From JAVKDP01 sp040222185 (GTDB taxonomy: Bacteria; Bacteroidota; Rhodothermia; Balneolales; Balneolaceae), in assembly GCA_040222185.1 (NCBI GenBank), contig JAVKDP010000027.1, forward strand, positions 1 to 41,083: 41,083 bases of DNA, read 5' to 3'. The notes beneath the pieces were generated by a model. The model ran no database searches. It had not been told where the DNA came from and saw only the letters and a list, made by a program, of their open reading frames with translations. Shown in pieces: positions 16,114 through 24,855 of this stretch. Position numbers and translations under genes: made by a program. The first letter of the stretch is position 1. Every line of letters starts with the position of its first letter.

Positions 16114-16499
16114 TGAGTGATTCAAAACACGCTGTGAGTTGGTTCGAAATACCAGCAACAGATATCCAACGAGCCAAAACTTTCTATGAAACCATTTTAG
16201 CTGCTGATCTGGCTTTCCTTGATATGGGAGACGAATTTAAAATGGCTGTTTTCCCGGGAGATCAAGACTCTGTTTCAGGAGCATTGGTACAAAATGATCC
16301 GGGATATAAACCCAGTGTTACTCATGGGCCCCTTATTTATCTGAATGCTAATCCTGATTTACAGATTATCGAAGATCGCATTGAAGGTGCCGGCGGAAAA
16401 GTAACTTTACCCAAACGACAAATTTCCCCGGAACACGGTTATATGGCTGTATTCGAAGATACTGAGGGAAACCGAATGGCCTTACATTCTAACTCGTAG
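16113..16499 (+). CDS. VOC (glyoxalase/bleomycin-resistance fold) family protein
   Basis: The 128-aa protein has the paired beta-alpha-beta-beta-beta units of the vicinal-oxygen-chelate fold: WFEIPATDIQRAKTFYETIL at the N-terminus, GALVQ in the middle, and AVFEDTEGNRMALHSN at the C-terminus, a common ending of these proteins. Relatives include glyoxalases, dioxygenases and resistance proteins, often of unknown substrate. The first His/Glu metal ligands of true glyoxalases are not obvious, so enzymatic activity is uncertain. A 10-bp inverted repeat touches its start codon. It lies on the same strand as the marR-like gene but 90 bases away, and may be separately controlled. Confidence 0.82.
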   Translation: MSDSKHAVSWFEIPATDIQRAKTFYETILAADLAFLDMGDEFKMAVFPGDQDSVSGALVQNDPGYKPSVTHGPLIYLNANPDLQIIEDRIEGAGGKVTLPKRQISPEHGYMAVFEDTEGNRMALHSNS

Positions 16500-16529
16500 C
16501 CTTGCCCATTAACCTCACAAAACAATAAA

Positions 16530-16658
16530 ATGGATACACTCGACATTGTTACGGTAATTGCCATCATACTTTTTGCGAGGTTAGGCGTTCGGTTGGTTTC
16601 CAGGTATTTGTCAGAAAAGGACGAAGAGGAAAATGAAGATGAAACCAATTCCGAGTAA
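16530..16658 (+). CDS. Small membrane peptide with acidic tail (42 aa)
   Basis: A short ATG-to-TAA frame encodes MDTLDIVTVIAIILFARLG, then VRLVSRYLSEK and an Asp/Glu-rich tail ending NSE. One hydrophobic helix (about residues 6-24) followed by basic residues and a strongly acidic end is the pattern of a genuine single-span small protein rather than random sequence. It sits between the VOC gene (30 bases) and the exported TPR gene (42 bases) on the same strand. No Shine-Dalgarno sequence is seen. Function is unknown; regulation or stabilisation of a larger membrane protein is the usual role of such peptides but is not shown here. Confidence 0.6.
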   Translation: MDTLDIVTVIAIILFARLGVRLVSRYLSEKDEEENEDETNSE

Positions 16659-16700
16659 ACCCCGTACTTCGCTCAAACTTTGAATTCATTTAGGGGAATC

Positions 16701-17789
16701 ATGCCATATTCTACATCGAGAGTATTTAAATCATTCTTATTCTTTCTGACGCTACTATTAACCTCCGGCTTATCTTTTTCACAGTCTGGTATTGAACCGG
16801 GAGTTACACTTTTTGAGGAGAATAAACTTCCGGAGGCCAAATCATTCTTTGAAAACTATTTAAAGTCTAACAAGAAAGATCCTGAAGCTAACTTTTACCT
16901 GGGACGTATTTATTTTGACCAGGATGATTTCGGAAAAGCAACCGACTGGATTGGAAAAGCTGCTAAGTATGACAAGAATAATTCCAAGTATTATATGTGG
17001 CTGGGTCATGCCTATGGCCGAAGAACTCAAGAAGCATCCAGAATCCGGCAACCTTTCCTGGCTAAAGATTCCCGAAAAAACTATGAAAAAGCTATTGAAA
17101 CAGACCCTAATAATGTAGAAGCACGTCAAAGCGCTATGGAATTCTATTTACAGGCGCCGGGATTCCTTGGCGGAGGAAGAGATAAAGCCGAGGCACAAGC
17201 AACGGCTATTTCCGACATCGATGAAATTGCTGGCGTAATGGCATGGGGACGGGTATATACCTACTATGATGAAGTTGATAACGCCATGAGCCATTATACT
17301 TCTGCAATAGAAATGTATCCTGAAGAAATGGGCCCTTACTACCGTTTATTTAATTTTCACTTTAATGAGCAGGACTATACCAGCGCTATTGAAATCGCCA
17401 ATAAGCAGCTTTCTAACAACGATACTACTGCAGCAATCTATCTAAATCTTGGAAATGCTTTACAAAGAAATGAGCAATATGATGAAGCACTGGAAGCATA
17501 TTATACAACCATGGAACTGGATTCAACTTTTTACAACACCTGGTACCAGATCGGGCGCCTTTCAGCTGTTTCCGGAATGCACCTTGAGACCGGGAAGGAA
17601 TATATTGAGAATTTCATTGCTCAGGGCGACCTTGTAAATGACAACACAATGGCCTGGGCTTATTTCAGGCTTGGAACCATTTATGAACACATGAATGATA
17701 CCCCGATGGCAAAAACTCAATACGAGAATGCCTTAAAGAAGGATAAAAAACACGAGCAGTCAAAAGAAGCCTTAGCCAAGCTTCGTTGA
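16701..17789 (+). CDS. Exported TPR-repeat protein
   Basis: A signal peptide (MPYSTSRVFKSFLF, hydrophobic LTLLLTSGLS, FSQ) is followed by tandem TPR helices across the mature protein, for example ANFYLGRIYFDQDDFGKA, AIYLNLGNALQRNEQYDEAL and YFRLGTIYEHMNDTPMA. The protein is therefore a periplasmic or outer-membrane-associated scaffold. ATG 16701 is preferred to the in-frame TTG at 16680 because it gives a cleaner signal peptide. Its partner is unknown. Its end almost touches the convergent ROK paralogue (5 bases between stops), with no clear terminator. Confidence 0.8.
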   Translation: MPYSTSRVFKSFLFFLTLLLTSGLSFSQSGIEPGVTLFEENKLPEAKSFFENYLKSNKKDPEANFYLGRIYFDQDDFGKATDWIGKAAKYDKNNSKYYMWLGHAYGRRTQEASRIRQPFLAKDSRKNYEKAIETDPNNVEARQSAMEFYLQAPGFLGGGRDKAEAQATAISDIDEIAGVMAWGRVYTYYDEVDNAMSHYTSAIEMYPEEMGPYYRLFNFHFNEQDYTSAIEIANKQLSNNDTTAAIYLNLGNALQRNEQYDEALEAYYTTMELDSTFYNTWYQIGRLSAVSGMHLETGKEYIENFIAQGDLVNDNTMAWAYFRLGTIYEHMNDTPMAKTQYENALKKDKKHEQSKEALAKLR

Positions 17790-17794
17790 AAATA

Positions 17795-18556
17795 TCAGCG
17801 GTAAAACTCTTTGCGGTTTTCCTGTACTGAAGCCGCATAATATGCTGCACCAACTATACTTGCTTCATTTTGAAAGCTTGCGGCTTTGAATTTGGTACTG
17901 AGCTTTATATATGGAAGGGTCTTATCTGCTTTTTTGCTTAGTGTGCCACCCAAAATGAACATGGTCGGGTGAAACAAGTTCTCATAATGTTCTAATACAA
18001 ACTGAAGCCTTTTTGCCCAGGTTTTGCGTTGTATTCCTTCTTCTTTACGCGTTCTGTTCGAAGCGCGCTCTTCGATTGAAATTCCTTTTATTTCAATTTT
18101 ACCCAATTCCGTATTTGGCAAGAGAATTCCATCCATAAAGATAGAGGACCCTATAGTTTGGCCTACCGTCAAAACAACCACTGGGCCCATTACCTTCTTT
18201 CCAACTCCAAAAGTCATTTCTGCTATTCCAGTTGCATCGGTATCATTAATCACGCTCACGCTACACCCGGTTATTTCAGAAAAAAGATGTTCTGCATCGG
18301 CATCTATCCACGCTTTATTTACTCGGTCTCCTGATAAAACAATCCCTTTGTGGGTAGCAGCAGGAAAAGCACACCCAATAGGGCCTTTCCAGTCAAACTT
18401 CTTAACTATTTTGTGAAGCTTTGATATCAGTTTATGCGGCCGGGTATCTTCTGAAATATCGATAGATTTTTTAGCTGATATAATCTCTCCTTTGGTAGTA
18501 TCAACGATAGCACCCTTAATTCCTTCATTCCCGATTTCAATACCTAGAACTTCCAC
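17795..18556 (-). CDS. Divergent ROK-family paralogue, possible pseudokinase
   Basis: The 253-aa protein aligns along its full length with the PpgK-like kinase at 5961-6704, sharing GIKGAIVDT, FDWKGP(I/V)GC-FPAA, NDtDAtG and LPNTELG. Key loops differ. The phosphate-1 loop DVGGTGIKG is EIGNEGIKG, the phosphate-2 loop FGTGIGT is VGQTIGS, and the sugar-binding ELGH is ELGK. The presumed catalytic Asp of INDTDATG remains. In ROK kinases the changed residues contact phosphate and sugar, so this copy is likely inactive on glucose or has a new substrate or regulatory role. The frame is intact and a good promoter precedes it, so it is not a simple pseudogene. It is transcribed alone on the minus strand. 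Confidence 0.78.
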   Translation of the reverse strand: MEVLGIEIGNEGIKGAIVDTTKGEIISAKKSIDISEDTRPHKLISKLHKIVKKFDWKGPIGCAFPAATHKGIVLSGDRVNKAWIDADAEHLFSEITGCSVSVINDTDATGIAEMTFGVGKKVMGPVVVLTVGQTIGSSIFMDGILLPNTELGKIEIKGISIEERASNRTRKEEGIQRKTWAKRLQFVLEHYENLFHPTMFILGGTLSKKADKTLPYIKLSTKFKAASFQNEASIVGAAYYAASVQENRKEFYR

Positions 18557-18593
18557 TTAACCTGGCCACTTAACAATTTCTTAATATGGGCTA

Positions 18594-18623
18594 CAAACAT
18601 AAGGAAAGGTGACAATAATCCAA
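18594..18623 (-). promoter_or_regulatory. Bacteroidota-type promoter for the ROK paralogue
   Basis: On the minus strand, TTG (18623-18621) is followed after 19 bases by TATGTTTG (18601-18594), matching the Bacteroidota -33 TTG / -7 TAnnTTTG consensus and spacing. It lies about 37 bases upstream of the ATG at 18556. Confidence 0.6.
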
Positions 18624-18650
18624 TGTTAAGTTTTTGGCTATTATTTAAAT

Positions 18651-18677
18651 AAAAAAGGCTCCGTTAAGAGCCTTTTG
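18651..18677 (-). terminator. Rho-independent terminator of secA
   Basis: On the minus strand, AAAAGGCTC pairs with GAGCCTTTT around TTAACG and continues into a run of Ts. It begins about 20 bases after the secA stop codon. Confidence 0.88.
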
Positions 18678-18697
18678 AAATTAGAAAGTACACAGTG

Positions 18698-21600
18698 CTA
18701 AACTTCTACAAGAGTCCAGCCTTCGTTCTCTACCAGGTTTTTGGCGATCTTCCATTTCAGGCTTTTAGTCTCACCTGTTGCCATATTCTGGACAGTAACA
18801 TGATCGTTTCTTCCAGGTTCTGCTTCAACCACGACTGGTTTACGTTTCACATTTGGTCCCATTGGCCTCTGCTGATCACCTCCCAATTGCTGGGCTGGTG
18901 CCTGTAATCCCATACCTGTTGAATCGGCATGTTGCGTCTTCATTTTGCTGGTATCAAAACGGGATTTCTGCTGTTGAGCTTGTTGAAGCTCTCCGTTAGC
19001 AGCCTGAGCTTCGGGTATAGATTTCCAAATAAGAGAAATGGCTTCCTGGTTAATCATTCCAAGCAACTGCTTGAACATGCCGAATGCTTCACGTTTGTAT
19101 TCGAGTAGCGGATCTTTTTGAGCAAATGATCTAAGACCAATCCCTTCTTTTACTGAATCCAATTCACGAAGATGCTGCATCCATTTATCATCGATAACAG
19201 AAAGTACTGCGCTTTTTTCCAATGCCCTGGCTACTTCACGGCCTTCATTCTCCAGTGCTGCTTCTACATCCACAACAACCCGCATTCTGCGAATTCCATC
19301 TGTAAATACAACCTGCACTTTATCCGGACGACGATCAGGATTTGCATCCGTAATTCTTTTCATAACCTCATATAGAGGCTTAGCCATCATTTCTTCTTTG
19401 CGTTTGTACACTTCAAGTGCCCGCTCAAGAATCATTTCAACCAGGTCATCATCTCCCAGTTTTCGCCACTCTTCGGCATCAAACTCTACATCTACGGCAA
19501 GGTTTCTCAATATTTCAGAATGCAAGCCTTCATAATCCCCTGCTGCCACATGAGAATCAACCATATCTTCGATTAACTCTTCTAACATCGCTAGGATATC
19601 CGTTCTGAGCTGATCTCCTAATAATGCATGCTTTCTACGAGCATAAATCACATTACGCTGGTTATTTAATACATCATCATATTCCAGCTGGCGCTTTCTG
19701 ATACTAAAGTTATTCTGCTCAACTTTTGACTGTGCTCTTCCCAACGACTTGGTAATCCATGGGTGTGTAATTACTTCGCCTTCTTCGAAACTCAGTTTGT
19801 CCATGATTCCTGCAACACGATCACTCATGAACAGGGCCATAAGATTATCTTCAAGAGATACATAAAACTGAGAAGTTCCAGGATCACCCTGACGCCCCGA
19901 ACGACCACGTAGCTGCAAATCAATTCGGCGGGATTCATGACGTTCTGTTCCCAGGATAGCCAATCCACCAGCTTCTTTTACACCCGGAGCCAGTTTAATA
20001 TCTGTTCCACGACCGGCCATATTTGTTGCAACAGTTACAGCCCCTGGCTGACCAGCCTGCTTTACAATTTCACTCTCACTTGCATGTTGCTTTGCATTCA
20101 ATACATTATGAGGAATACCTGCTCTCTTTAGCATTCGGCTCATGGTTTCTGATACATCAACACTTGTTGTACCTACCAATACTGGTTGTCCTTTTTTGTG
20201 ATACTCTGCAACCTTCTCGATAGAAGCTTTAAACTTCTCGCGCTTGGTTTTAAAGATCAGATCCTCATCATCAGTTCTTTGAATCGGTCGGTTTGTAGGA
20301 ATAACCACTACATCCAATTCGTAAATTTCATTGAATTCGCCTTCTTCTGTTTCCGCAGTACCAGTCATACCCGAGAGCTTGTTATACATTCGGAAATAGT
20401 TCTGTAGAGTAATAGTAGCGTAGGTTTGGGTTGATGCTTCAACCTTCACATTCTCCTTAGCCTCGATTGCCTGGTGAAGTCCATCGGAATATCTACGACC
20501 TGAAAGCACACGACCTGTATGTTCATCAACAATCTGCACTTTACCATTCTGAACGATATACTCTTCTTCTTTTTCGAAGTTGGTGTATGCTTTTAATAAC
20601 TGGTTTACCGTATGAATACGATCTCCGCGTTCTGCAAATAATCGGTGAAGGTCATTAAATCTTTTTTCACGTTCTAACCTGATCTCAGACTTAGCCTCTT
20701 CTACCTTCTTCTCTTTATAATTATCACTTAGATCACTGTTTTGTTCAATTTCAGTAATCTTAGCCTTCTCTTCACCTTCGATTTCCTGTTCAATAACAGA
20801 TGTCTCTGTTCCTAAATCAGGAATTACAAAGAATTCAGGGTCTTCCCCTTTATGGGTAATAAATTCGCGCCCTTTTTCTGTCATCTCGATGGAATTCATC
20901 TTTTGATCAACAGCATAGTAAAGGTATTCGTCAACTACAGGCATATTTTTAGCATTATCCGCTAAATACACTGCTTCTGTTCTTTGAATCAGCTTCTGGA
21001 TACTTGGCTCCTGGATCATTTTCTTGAACCTGGAATTTTTTGGAAACCCTCGTTGCACTCTGAACAAAGCTAATCCTGCATCTTCTTCATTACCTGCATC
21101 CAATAGTTTTTGCCCTTCCTGAACTAACTGAGCCACCAGCTTTTTCTGTGCCTGAACTAATGCTTCAACACGAGGCTTGGTCTCTATATACTTATCTGAT
21201 TTATTATCATGTGGAACTGGTCCGGAAATGATAAGCGGCGTTCTGGCTTCATCAATAAGGATAGAATCGACCTCATCAATAATGGTGTAATTATGCTCAC
21301 GCTGTACTAACTGATCTTTGTTGATTACCATATTATCTCTCAGGTAATCAAACCCAAACTCATTATTTGTACCGTAAGTAATATCTTTCCGGTAAGCCTG
21401 GCGTCTTTGATCTGTGTTTGGCTCATACAAATCAATACAATCAACCGTTAGCCCATGAAAGTCAAAAATAGGTGCATTCCACTCCGCATCACGTTTAGCC
21501 AGGTAGTTATTTACTGTAATTACATGAACACCTTTTCCTGAAAGTGCGTTTAAGAATGCTGGGAATGTAGCTACAAGCGTTTTACCTTCTCCCGTTTTCA

Positions 21601-22087
21601 TCTCTGCAATTTTACCCTGATGAAGTGTAATCGCACCAACCAGCTGAACATCGTAAGGGATCATGTTCCACTCTACTTCATCACCGGCTACTTTCCAGCT
21701 TTTACCGACAAATCGACGGCAAGTGTCTTTAAGTACCGCAAAAGCTTCGGGCAAAATGTCATCCAGTACATCCTGAATAGTATCTAATTCCTTTTTTTCG
21801 AGAGCTTCCAGGTCGTCTGCCAAATCACGGTGCTCGCCTGGCTCAAGGTCTTCAATATTTTCCAGCCTGGCTTTTATTTCATCAATCTCGGAGCGCGTTT
21901 CTTTTGTTGCCTCTTGAATCCTGGCCTTAAAGCCTTCTGTTTTTGCTTTAAGTTCGTCGTCGCTTAATTTCTCCATTTCAGGACCAAAAGCCTTTATTTG
22001 GTCTACTATGGGCTGAATCGTCTTGATGTCTTTATCGCTTTTTGAGCCAAATATCTTGGTAATCAGCTTTCCTACTTTATCTATCAT
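18698..22087 (-). CDS. secA: Preprotein translocase ATPase SecA
   Basis: This 1129-aa protein is the cytoplasmic motor of the Sec pathway, driving unfolded precursors through SecYEG. Visible motifs are Walker A MKTGEGKTL (around residue 165), the DEVD box IDEVDSILIDEARTPL, the second ATPase half with GTTSVDVSE and TNMAGRGTDIKL, and ESRRIDLQLRGRSGRQGDPG. It is longer than E. coli SecA because of an inserted Glu/Lys-rich segment in the first half and a Gln-rich C-terminal linker, as is common in Bacteroidota. The C-terminal CxC zinc motif for SecB binding is missing; the protein ends VENEGWTLVEV. It is transcribed alone with its own terminator. Confidence 0.97.
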   Translation of the reverse strand: MIDKVGKLITKIFGSKSDKDIKTIQPIVDQIKAFGPEMEKLSDDELKAKTEGFKARIQEATKETRSEIDEIKARLENIEDLEPGEHRDLADDLEALEKKELDTIQDVLDDILPEAFAVLKDTCRRFVGKSWKVAGDEVEWNMIPYDVQLVGAITLHQGKIAEMKTGEGKTLVATFPAFLNALSGKGVHVITVNNYLAKRDAEWNAPIFDFHGLTVDCIDLYEPNTDQRRQAYRKDITYGTNNEFGFDYLRDNMVINKDQLVQREHNYTIIDEVDSILIDEARTPLIISGPVPHDNKSDKYIETKPRVEALVQAQKKLVAQLVQEGQKLLDAGNEEDAGLALFRVQRGFPKNSRFKKMIQEPSIQKLIQRTEAVYLADNAKNMPVVDEYLYYAVDQKMNSIEMTEKGREFITHKGEDPEFFVIPDLGTETSVIEQEIEGEEKAKITEIEQNSDLSDNYKEKKVEEAKSEIRLEREKRFNDLHRLFAERGDRIHTVNQLLKAYTNFEKEEEYIVQNGKVQIVDEHTGRVLSGRRYSDGLHQAIEAKENVKVEASTQTYATITLQNYFRMYNKLSGMTGTAETEEGEFNEIYELDVVVIPTNRPIQRTDDEDLIFKTKREKFKASIEKVAEYHKKGQPVLVGTTSVDVSETMSRMLKRAGIPHNVLNAKQHASESEIVKQAGQPGAVTVATNMAGRGTDIKLAPGVKEAGGLAILGTERHESRRIDLQLRGRSGRQGDPGTSQFYVSLEDNLMALFMSDRVAGIMDKLSFEEGEVITHPWITKSLGRAQSKVEQNNFSIRKRQLEYDDVLNNQRNVIYARRKHALLGDQLRTDILAMLEELIEDMVDSHVAAGDYEGLHSEILRNLAVDVEFDAEEWRKLGDDDLVEMILERALEVYKRKEEMMAKPLYEVMKRITDANPDRRPDKVQVVFTDGIRRMRVVVDVEAALENEGREVARALEKSAVLSVIDDKWMQHLRELDSVKEGIGLRSFAQKDPLLEYKREAFGMFKQLLGMINQEAISLIWKSIPEAQAANGELQQAQQQKSRFDTSKMKTQHADSTGMGLQAPAQQLGGDQQRPMGPNVKRKPVVVEAEPGRNDHVTVQNMATGETKSLKWKIAKNLVENEGWTLVEV

Positions 22088-22427
22088 AATCTCGCGTGGA
22101 GTCAGGTTTAATTTTTTCTGCGTTGAAGTTAACCTTTCATAGAGGCTGGTTCAACAATGCTAAACACCTTTATACAAATATTACGCCAGAGAGATTCGGC
22201 ATGACAGGATGTAAAGAATAGAGGGTGAAGATCAAAGAAGTAAGAGTGGTGAATGCGTAATTATTTTTTATGGACTGTTTAGTACTATTAGCTAAATGAA
22301 CGTTACAACTTGCTTGTGGTATATGGATTAAAACTTCCTGTAAATAATTGTTCTGATTTTAGTATTTAATCCCTATATTTGATGCCTTTTTCGGATACGA
22401 AATTGAACGCTAAAAATATCCTGATTC
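22088..22427. other. Divergent intergenic region between secA and rpmH
   Basis: About 340 bases without a convincing gene. It must hold the secA and rpmH promoters; only the rpmH -7 box (22374-22381) is clear. The piece GAGATTCGGCATGACAGG near 22190 resembles the short dispersed CGGCATGACAGG-type repeats found in many genomes, but only one copy is seen here. No tRNA-like fold or DnaA-box cluster was found. Confidence 0.5.
22374..22381 (+). promoter_or_regulatory. -7 box (TATATTTG) of the rpmH promoter
   Basis: TATATTTG is a full match to the Bacteroidota TAnnTTTG consensus, 46 bases before the rpmH ATG. The -33 element is less clear (TTCTG at 22351-22355). Confidence 0.55.
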
Positions 22428-22586
22428 ATGAAACGTACATTTCAACCAAGTAATAGAAAGCGCAAGAACAAGCACGGATTCCGTGAGCGCATGTCCACAA
22501 AGAATGGACGAAAAGTAATTGCTGGCCGCCGTGCTAAAGGTCGTCATAAGCTTACTGTAAGTGATGAGCAAAAAGGAGCAAAGTAA
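22428..22586 (+). CDS. rpmH: 50S ribosomal protein L34
   Basis: A 52-codon frame encodes the highly conserved L34 sequence: MKRTFQPSNRKRKNKHGF at the start, RMSTKNGRKVI, and RRAKGRHKLTV. L34 is a very basic protein of the large ribosomal subunit. The last codons SDEQKGAK extend slightly past the usual end and overlap the start of rnpA by 23 bases in another frame, the classic rpmH-rnpA overlap. It is the first gene of rpmH-rnpA-yidC. Confidence 0.97.
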   Translation: MKRTFQPSNRKRKNKHGFRERMSTKNGRKVIAGRRAKGRHKLTVSDEQKGAK

Positions 22587-22992
22587 TTTAGCTGCTCCTT
22601 CTCTGAGATTTAGTCTGCCTAAGTCTCATATTTTACGGGGCAAGCGAAACTTTAAAAGACTTTTTACCAGATCTTTTCTCATCACTTCACCTTTGGTGAA
22701 CCTTCGCTTTGCTACGTATTCTTCTTCTGATGAGGGTTTTCTCATCGGTTTTATTTCTCCTAAAAAAATTGGAAATGCTGTGCAGCGCAATCGTTGCAAA
22801 CGAATTATGCGGGAAGCTTATCGCCTTAACAAGCATATCATTTCTGACCTTTTCGACCGCACAGATATCGGGCTCCATGCCGCATTTGTTGCACGCACAA
22901 AACACATGGATTTCCACTCAATAGAAAAACATGTAGTAACTCTGTTGACTGAACTCCGTAGTCGCATCCTTTCGAACTCTACTGAATCTTAA
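22564..22992 (+). CDS. rnpA: Ribonuclease P protein component
   Basis: The 142-aa basic protein binds the RNase P RNA and helps cut 5' leaders from tRNA precursors. The signature GNAVQRNRCKRIMREAYR (around residues 62-79) is the RNR box of RnpA, and FKRLF with a ribosomal S5-like fold precedes it. ATG 22564 is chosen; a GTG at 22561 directly before it is an alternative. Its start lies inside rpmH, so expression is coupled to L34. The protein is normal in length, and the yidC start follows 11 bases after the stop. Confidence 0.95.
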   Translation: MSKKEQSNLAAPSLRFSLPKSHILRGKRNFKRLFTRSFLITSPLVNLRFATYSSSDEGFLIGFISPKKIGNAVQRNRCKRIMREAYRLNKHIISDLFDRTDIGLHAAFVARTKHMDFHSIEKHVVTLLTELRSRILSNSTES

Positions 22993-23003
22993 AAAACTGA
23001 CTT

Positions 23004-24791
23004 TTGGATAAAAATACCGTAATTGGATTTTCGCTTATCTTTGTACTCATGCTTGGCTGGTTTTATTTCACCATGCCCAGCGAACAAGAGCTTGCTCAAC
23101 AGCGAAGAGACCGAGCTATTCAGGATAGCTTAGCTTTTGTACAACAGCAGTTAGATCGTGAAGCATTGGCTACTGCACAACCTCCGGAAACATTTATCTC
23201 TGATGCTGATGAAGTAGATGATACTCCACAGGTTGGCCTTTTTGCCAGCAACCAGGACTCAGTACAAACAGAGTTTACTGTAGAAACTCCTTTATACACC
23301 GCTGTATTTACAAACAAAGGAGCAGGACCTTCCAGGTTCACTTTAAAAGAACATAAAACCTGGGCGGGTCAACCTATCCAGATGTTAATGGATACCACAC
23401 AGTCCGCTTACAACCTGGGGTTTTTATCTACTGAAAACTACAATGTTGAAACACAAAACCTTTTGTTTAGCCAGGTTAATGCAGGCTCTTCACTTGGTAT
23501 TGCTGAAGGCGACAGTAAGCAATTATCTTATGTTTTGTCATTAGGTGACGGGCGACAATTGATGTACACCTACACTTTCTCAGGTGATAACTACGAAATT
23601 GATTTAGAGCTCCGCTTTGTTGGCATCCGCGATTACATTATTGGAAGAGCCGTAGACTTTGGTTGGAATACACGACTTGCTTTCACAGAAAAAGACCGCG
23701 TTCAGGAGGCTCTTGGTACTTCAGCTTATTTTTACTCCGGCGGTGAGCTTGAACAGTTAAAGGTGGATGATATAGATGAAAATGATGGCTATGAAGAGCA
23801 AAATGCAAATGGCACTATCAACTGGGTTGCTACCAAAACGAAATTCTTTGCCCAGATCATCAAGCCACTAACAGCTACTGATGGAGCCAGCTTATCAGGC
23901 CAGATTAATGGTGCTGTAGATGAGCAAACTACAATTCACGCTTATACATCTGCTGTAACTTCTGATATTCCGGACGACGGAGTTGTTTCTTACGCCTTAT
24001 ACATCGGGCCAATGAAATACAATGACGTAAAGGTTTTTGATGAGCATGCTTTTGACATGGTTGAAGTTGGATACGGATGGTTGAGATGGTTTTCTGATCC
24101 TTTTGTAAGGCTGGCTGTTATTCCATTCTTCACCTTCTTTAGTGGATTTATTTCGAATTACGGGCTGTTGATTATCTTTTTCGCTGCTAGTGTTAAGCTG
24201 ATTCTTTCACCGCTTACTATAAAAAGTTATAGAAGTATGGGGGCCATGAAAGAGCTTCAGCCTCAAATGAAAGAAATCCAGGAAAAATACAAAGACAATC
24301 CACAGAAGCAGCAAAAAGCAACGATGGAGTTGTATAAAAAGAATAAGGTAAATCCTCTTGGTGGTTGTTTACCGATGCTTCTTCAGTTCCCGATTCTTAT
24401 CACACTCTGGAGGTTTTTCCAGAATTCAATCCTTCTTCGCCAGGAAAGCTTCTTGTGGGTAGACGATCTTTCTGCTCCTGATTATATCATTAACCTTCCG
24501 TTTTCAATTCCGTTTCTGGGAGACAGTATTGCCGGTTTGGTTATTTTAATGACTCTTTCTATGATGCTTCAAAGTAAGCTTACAGCGGGTGCAAGCGGTG
24601 GCGGAGCTTCAGGGCCTATGGCTCAGCAGATGAAGATAATGCAGTATTTCCTACCTGTTATGCTGCTGTTTGTGTTCAATAACTTTGCTTCAGGATTGAG
24701 TTTATACTACTTGATTTTCAATCTGCTTTCTATTGTTCAGCAGCTGTATATCAATAAAGGGAAGAAGAAGACGGTAGCATTAGCAAAATAA
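23004..24791 (+). CDS. yidC: Membrane protein insertase YidC
   Basis: The 595-aa inner-membrane protein inserts and folds membrane proteins with or without SecYEG. An N-terminal signal-anchor (NTVIGFSLIFVLMLGWFYF) is followed by a large periplasmic beta domain (about residues 60-340). The conserved Oxa1/YidC core then shows YRSMGAMKELQPQM, NPLGGCLPMLLQFPILITLW and several membrane helices. The start is TTG at 23004: the usual M-D-K/R-N-T-V-I-G beginning of Bacteroidota YidC aligns exactly there and no ATG is nearby. The yidD gene often found between rnpA and yidC is missing. A possible weak terminator follows at 24810. Confidence 0.95.
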   Translation: MDKNTVIGFSLIFVLMLGWFYFTMPSEQELAQQRRDRAIQDSLAFVQQQLDREALATAQPPETFISDADEVDDTPQVGLFASNQDSVQTEFTVETPLYTAVFTNKGAGPSRFTLKEHKTWAGQPIQMLMDTTQSAYNLGFLSTENYNVETQNLLFSQVNAGSSLGIAEGDSKQLSYVLSLGDGRQLMYTYTFSGDNYEIDLELRFVGIRDYIIGRAVDFGWNTRLAFTEKDRVQEALGTSAYFYSGGELEQLKVDDIDENDGYEEQNANGTINWVATKTKFFAQIIKPLTATDGASLSGQINGAVDEQTTIHAYTSAVTSDIPDDGVVSYALYIGPMKYNDVKVFDEHAFDMVEVGYGWLRWFSDPFVRLAVIPFFTFFSGFISNYGLLIIFFAASVKLILSPLTIKSYRSMGAMKELQPQMKEIQEKYKDNPQKQQKATMELYKKNKVNPLGGCLPMLLQFPILITLWRFFQNSILLRQESFLWVDDLSAPDYIINLPFSIPFLGDSIAGLVILMTLSMMLQSKLTAGASGGGASGPMAQQMKIMQYFLPVMLLFVFNNFASGLSLYYLIFNLLSIVQQLYINKGKKKTVALAK

Positions 24792-24809
24792 AGAATCACT
24801 TTCTTATGG

Positions 24810-24839
24810 TTGGCCGGTAATGCTTATCTTATCGGTCAA
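24810..24839 (+). terminator. Hairpin after yidC
   Basis: TTGGCCGGTAA and TTATCGGTCAA form an 11-bp stem (two G-T wobbles) with an 8-base loop, 18 bases after the yidC stop. The following sequence TTAATATT is A/T-rich but lacks a clean T-run, so it may only slow transcription. Confidence 0.45.
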
Positions 24840-24855
24840 TTAATATTCTAACTCT

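Noticed and set aside
22088..22427. Possible replication origin beside rpmH-rnpA
   Set aside because: Only one weak DnaA-box-like sequence (TTATACAAA) is present and dnaA is not nearby.
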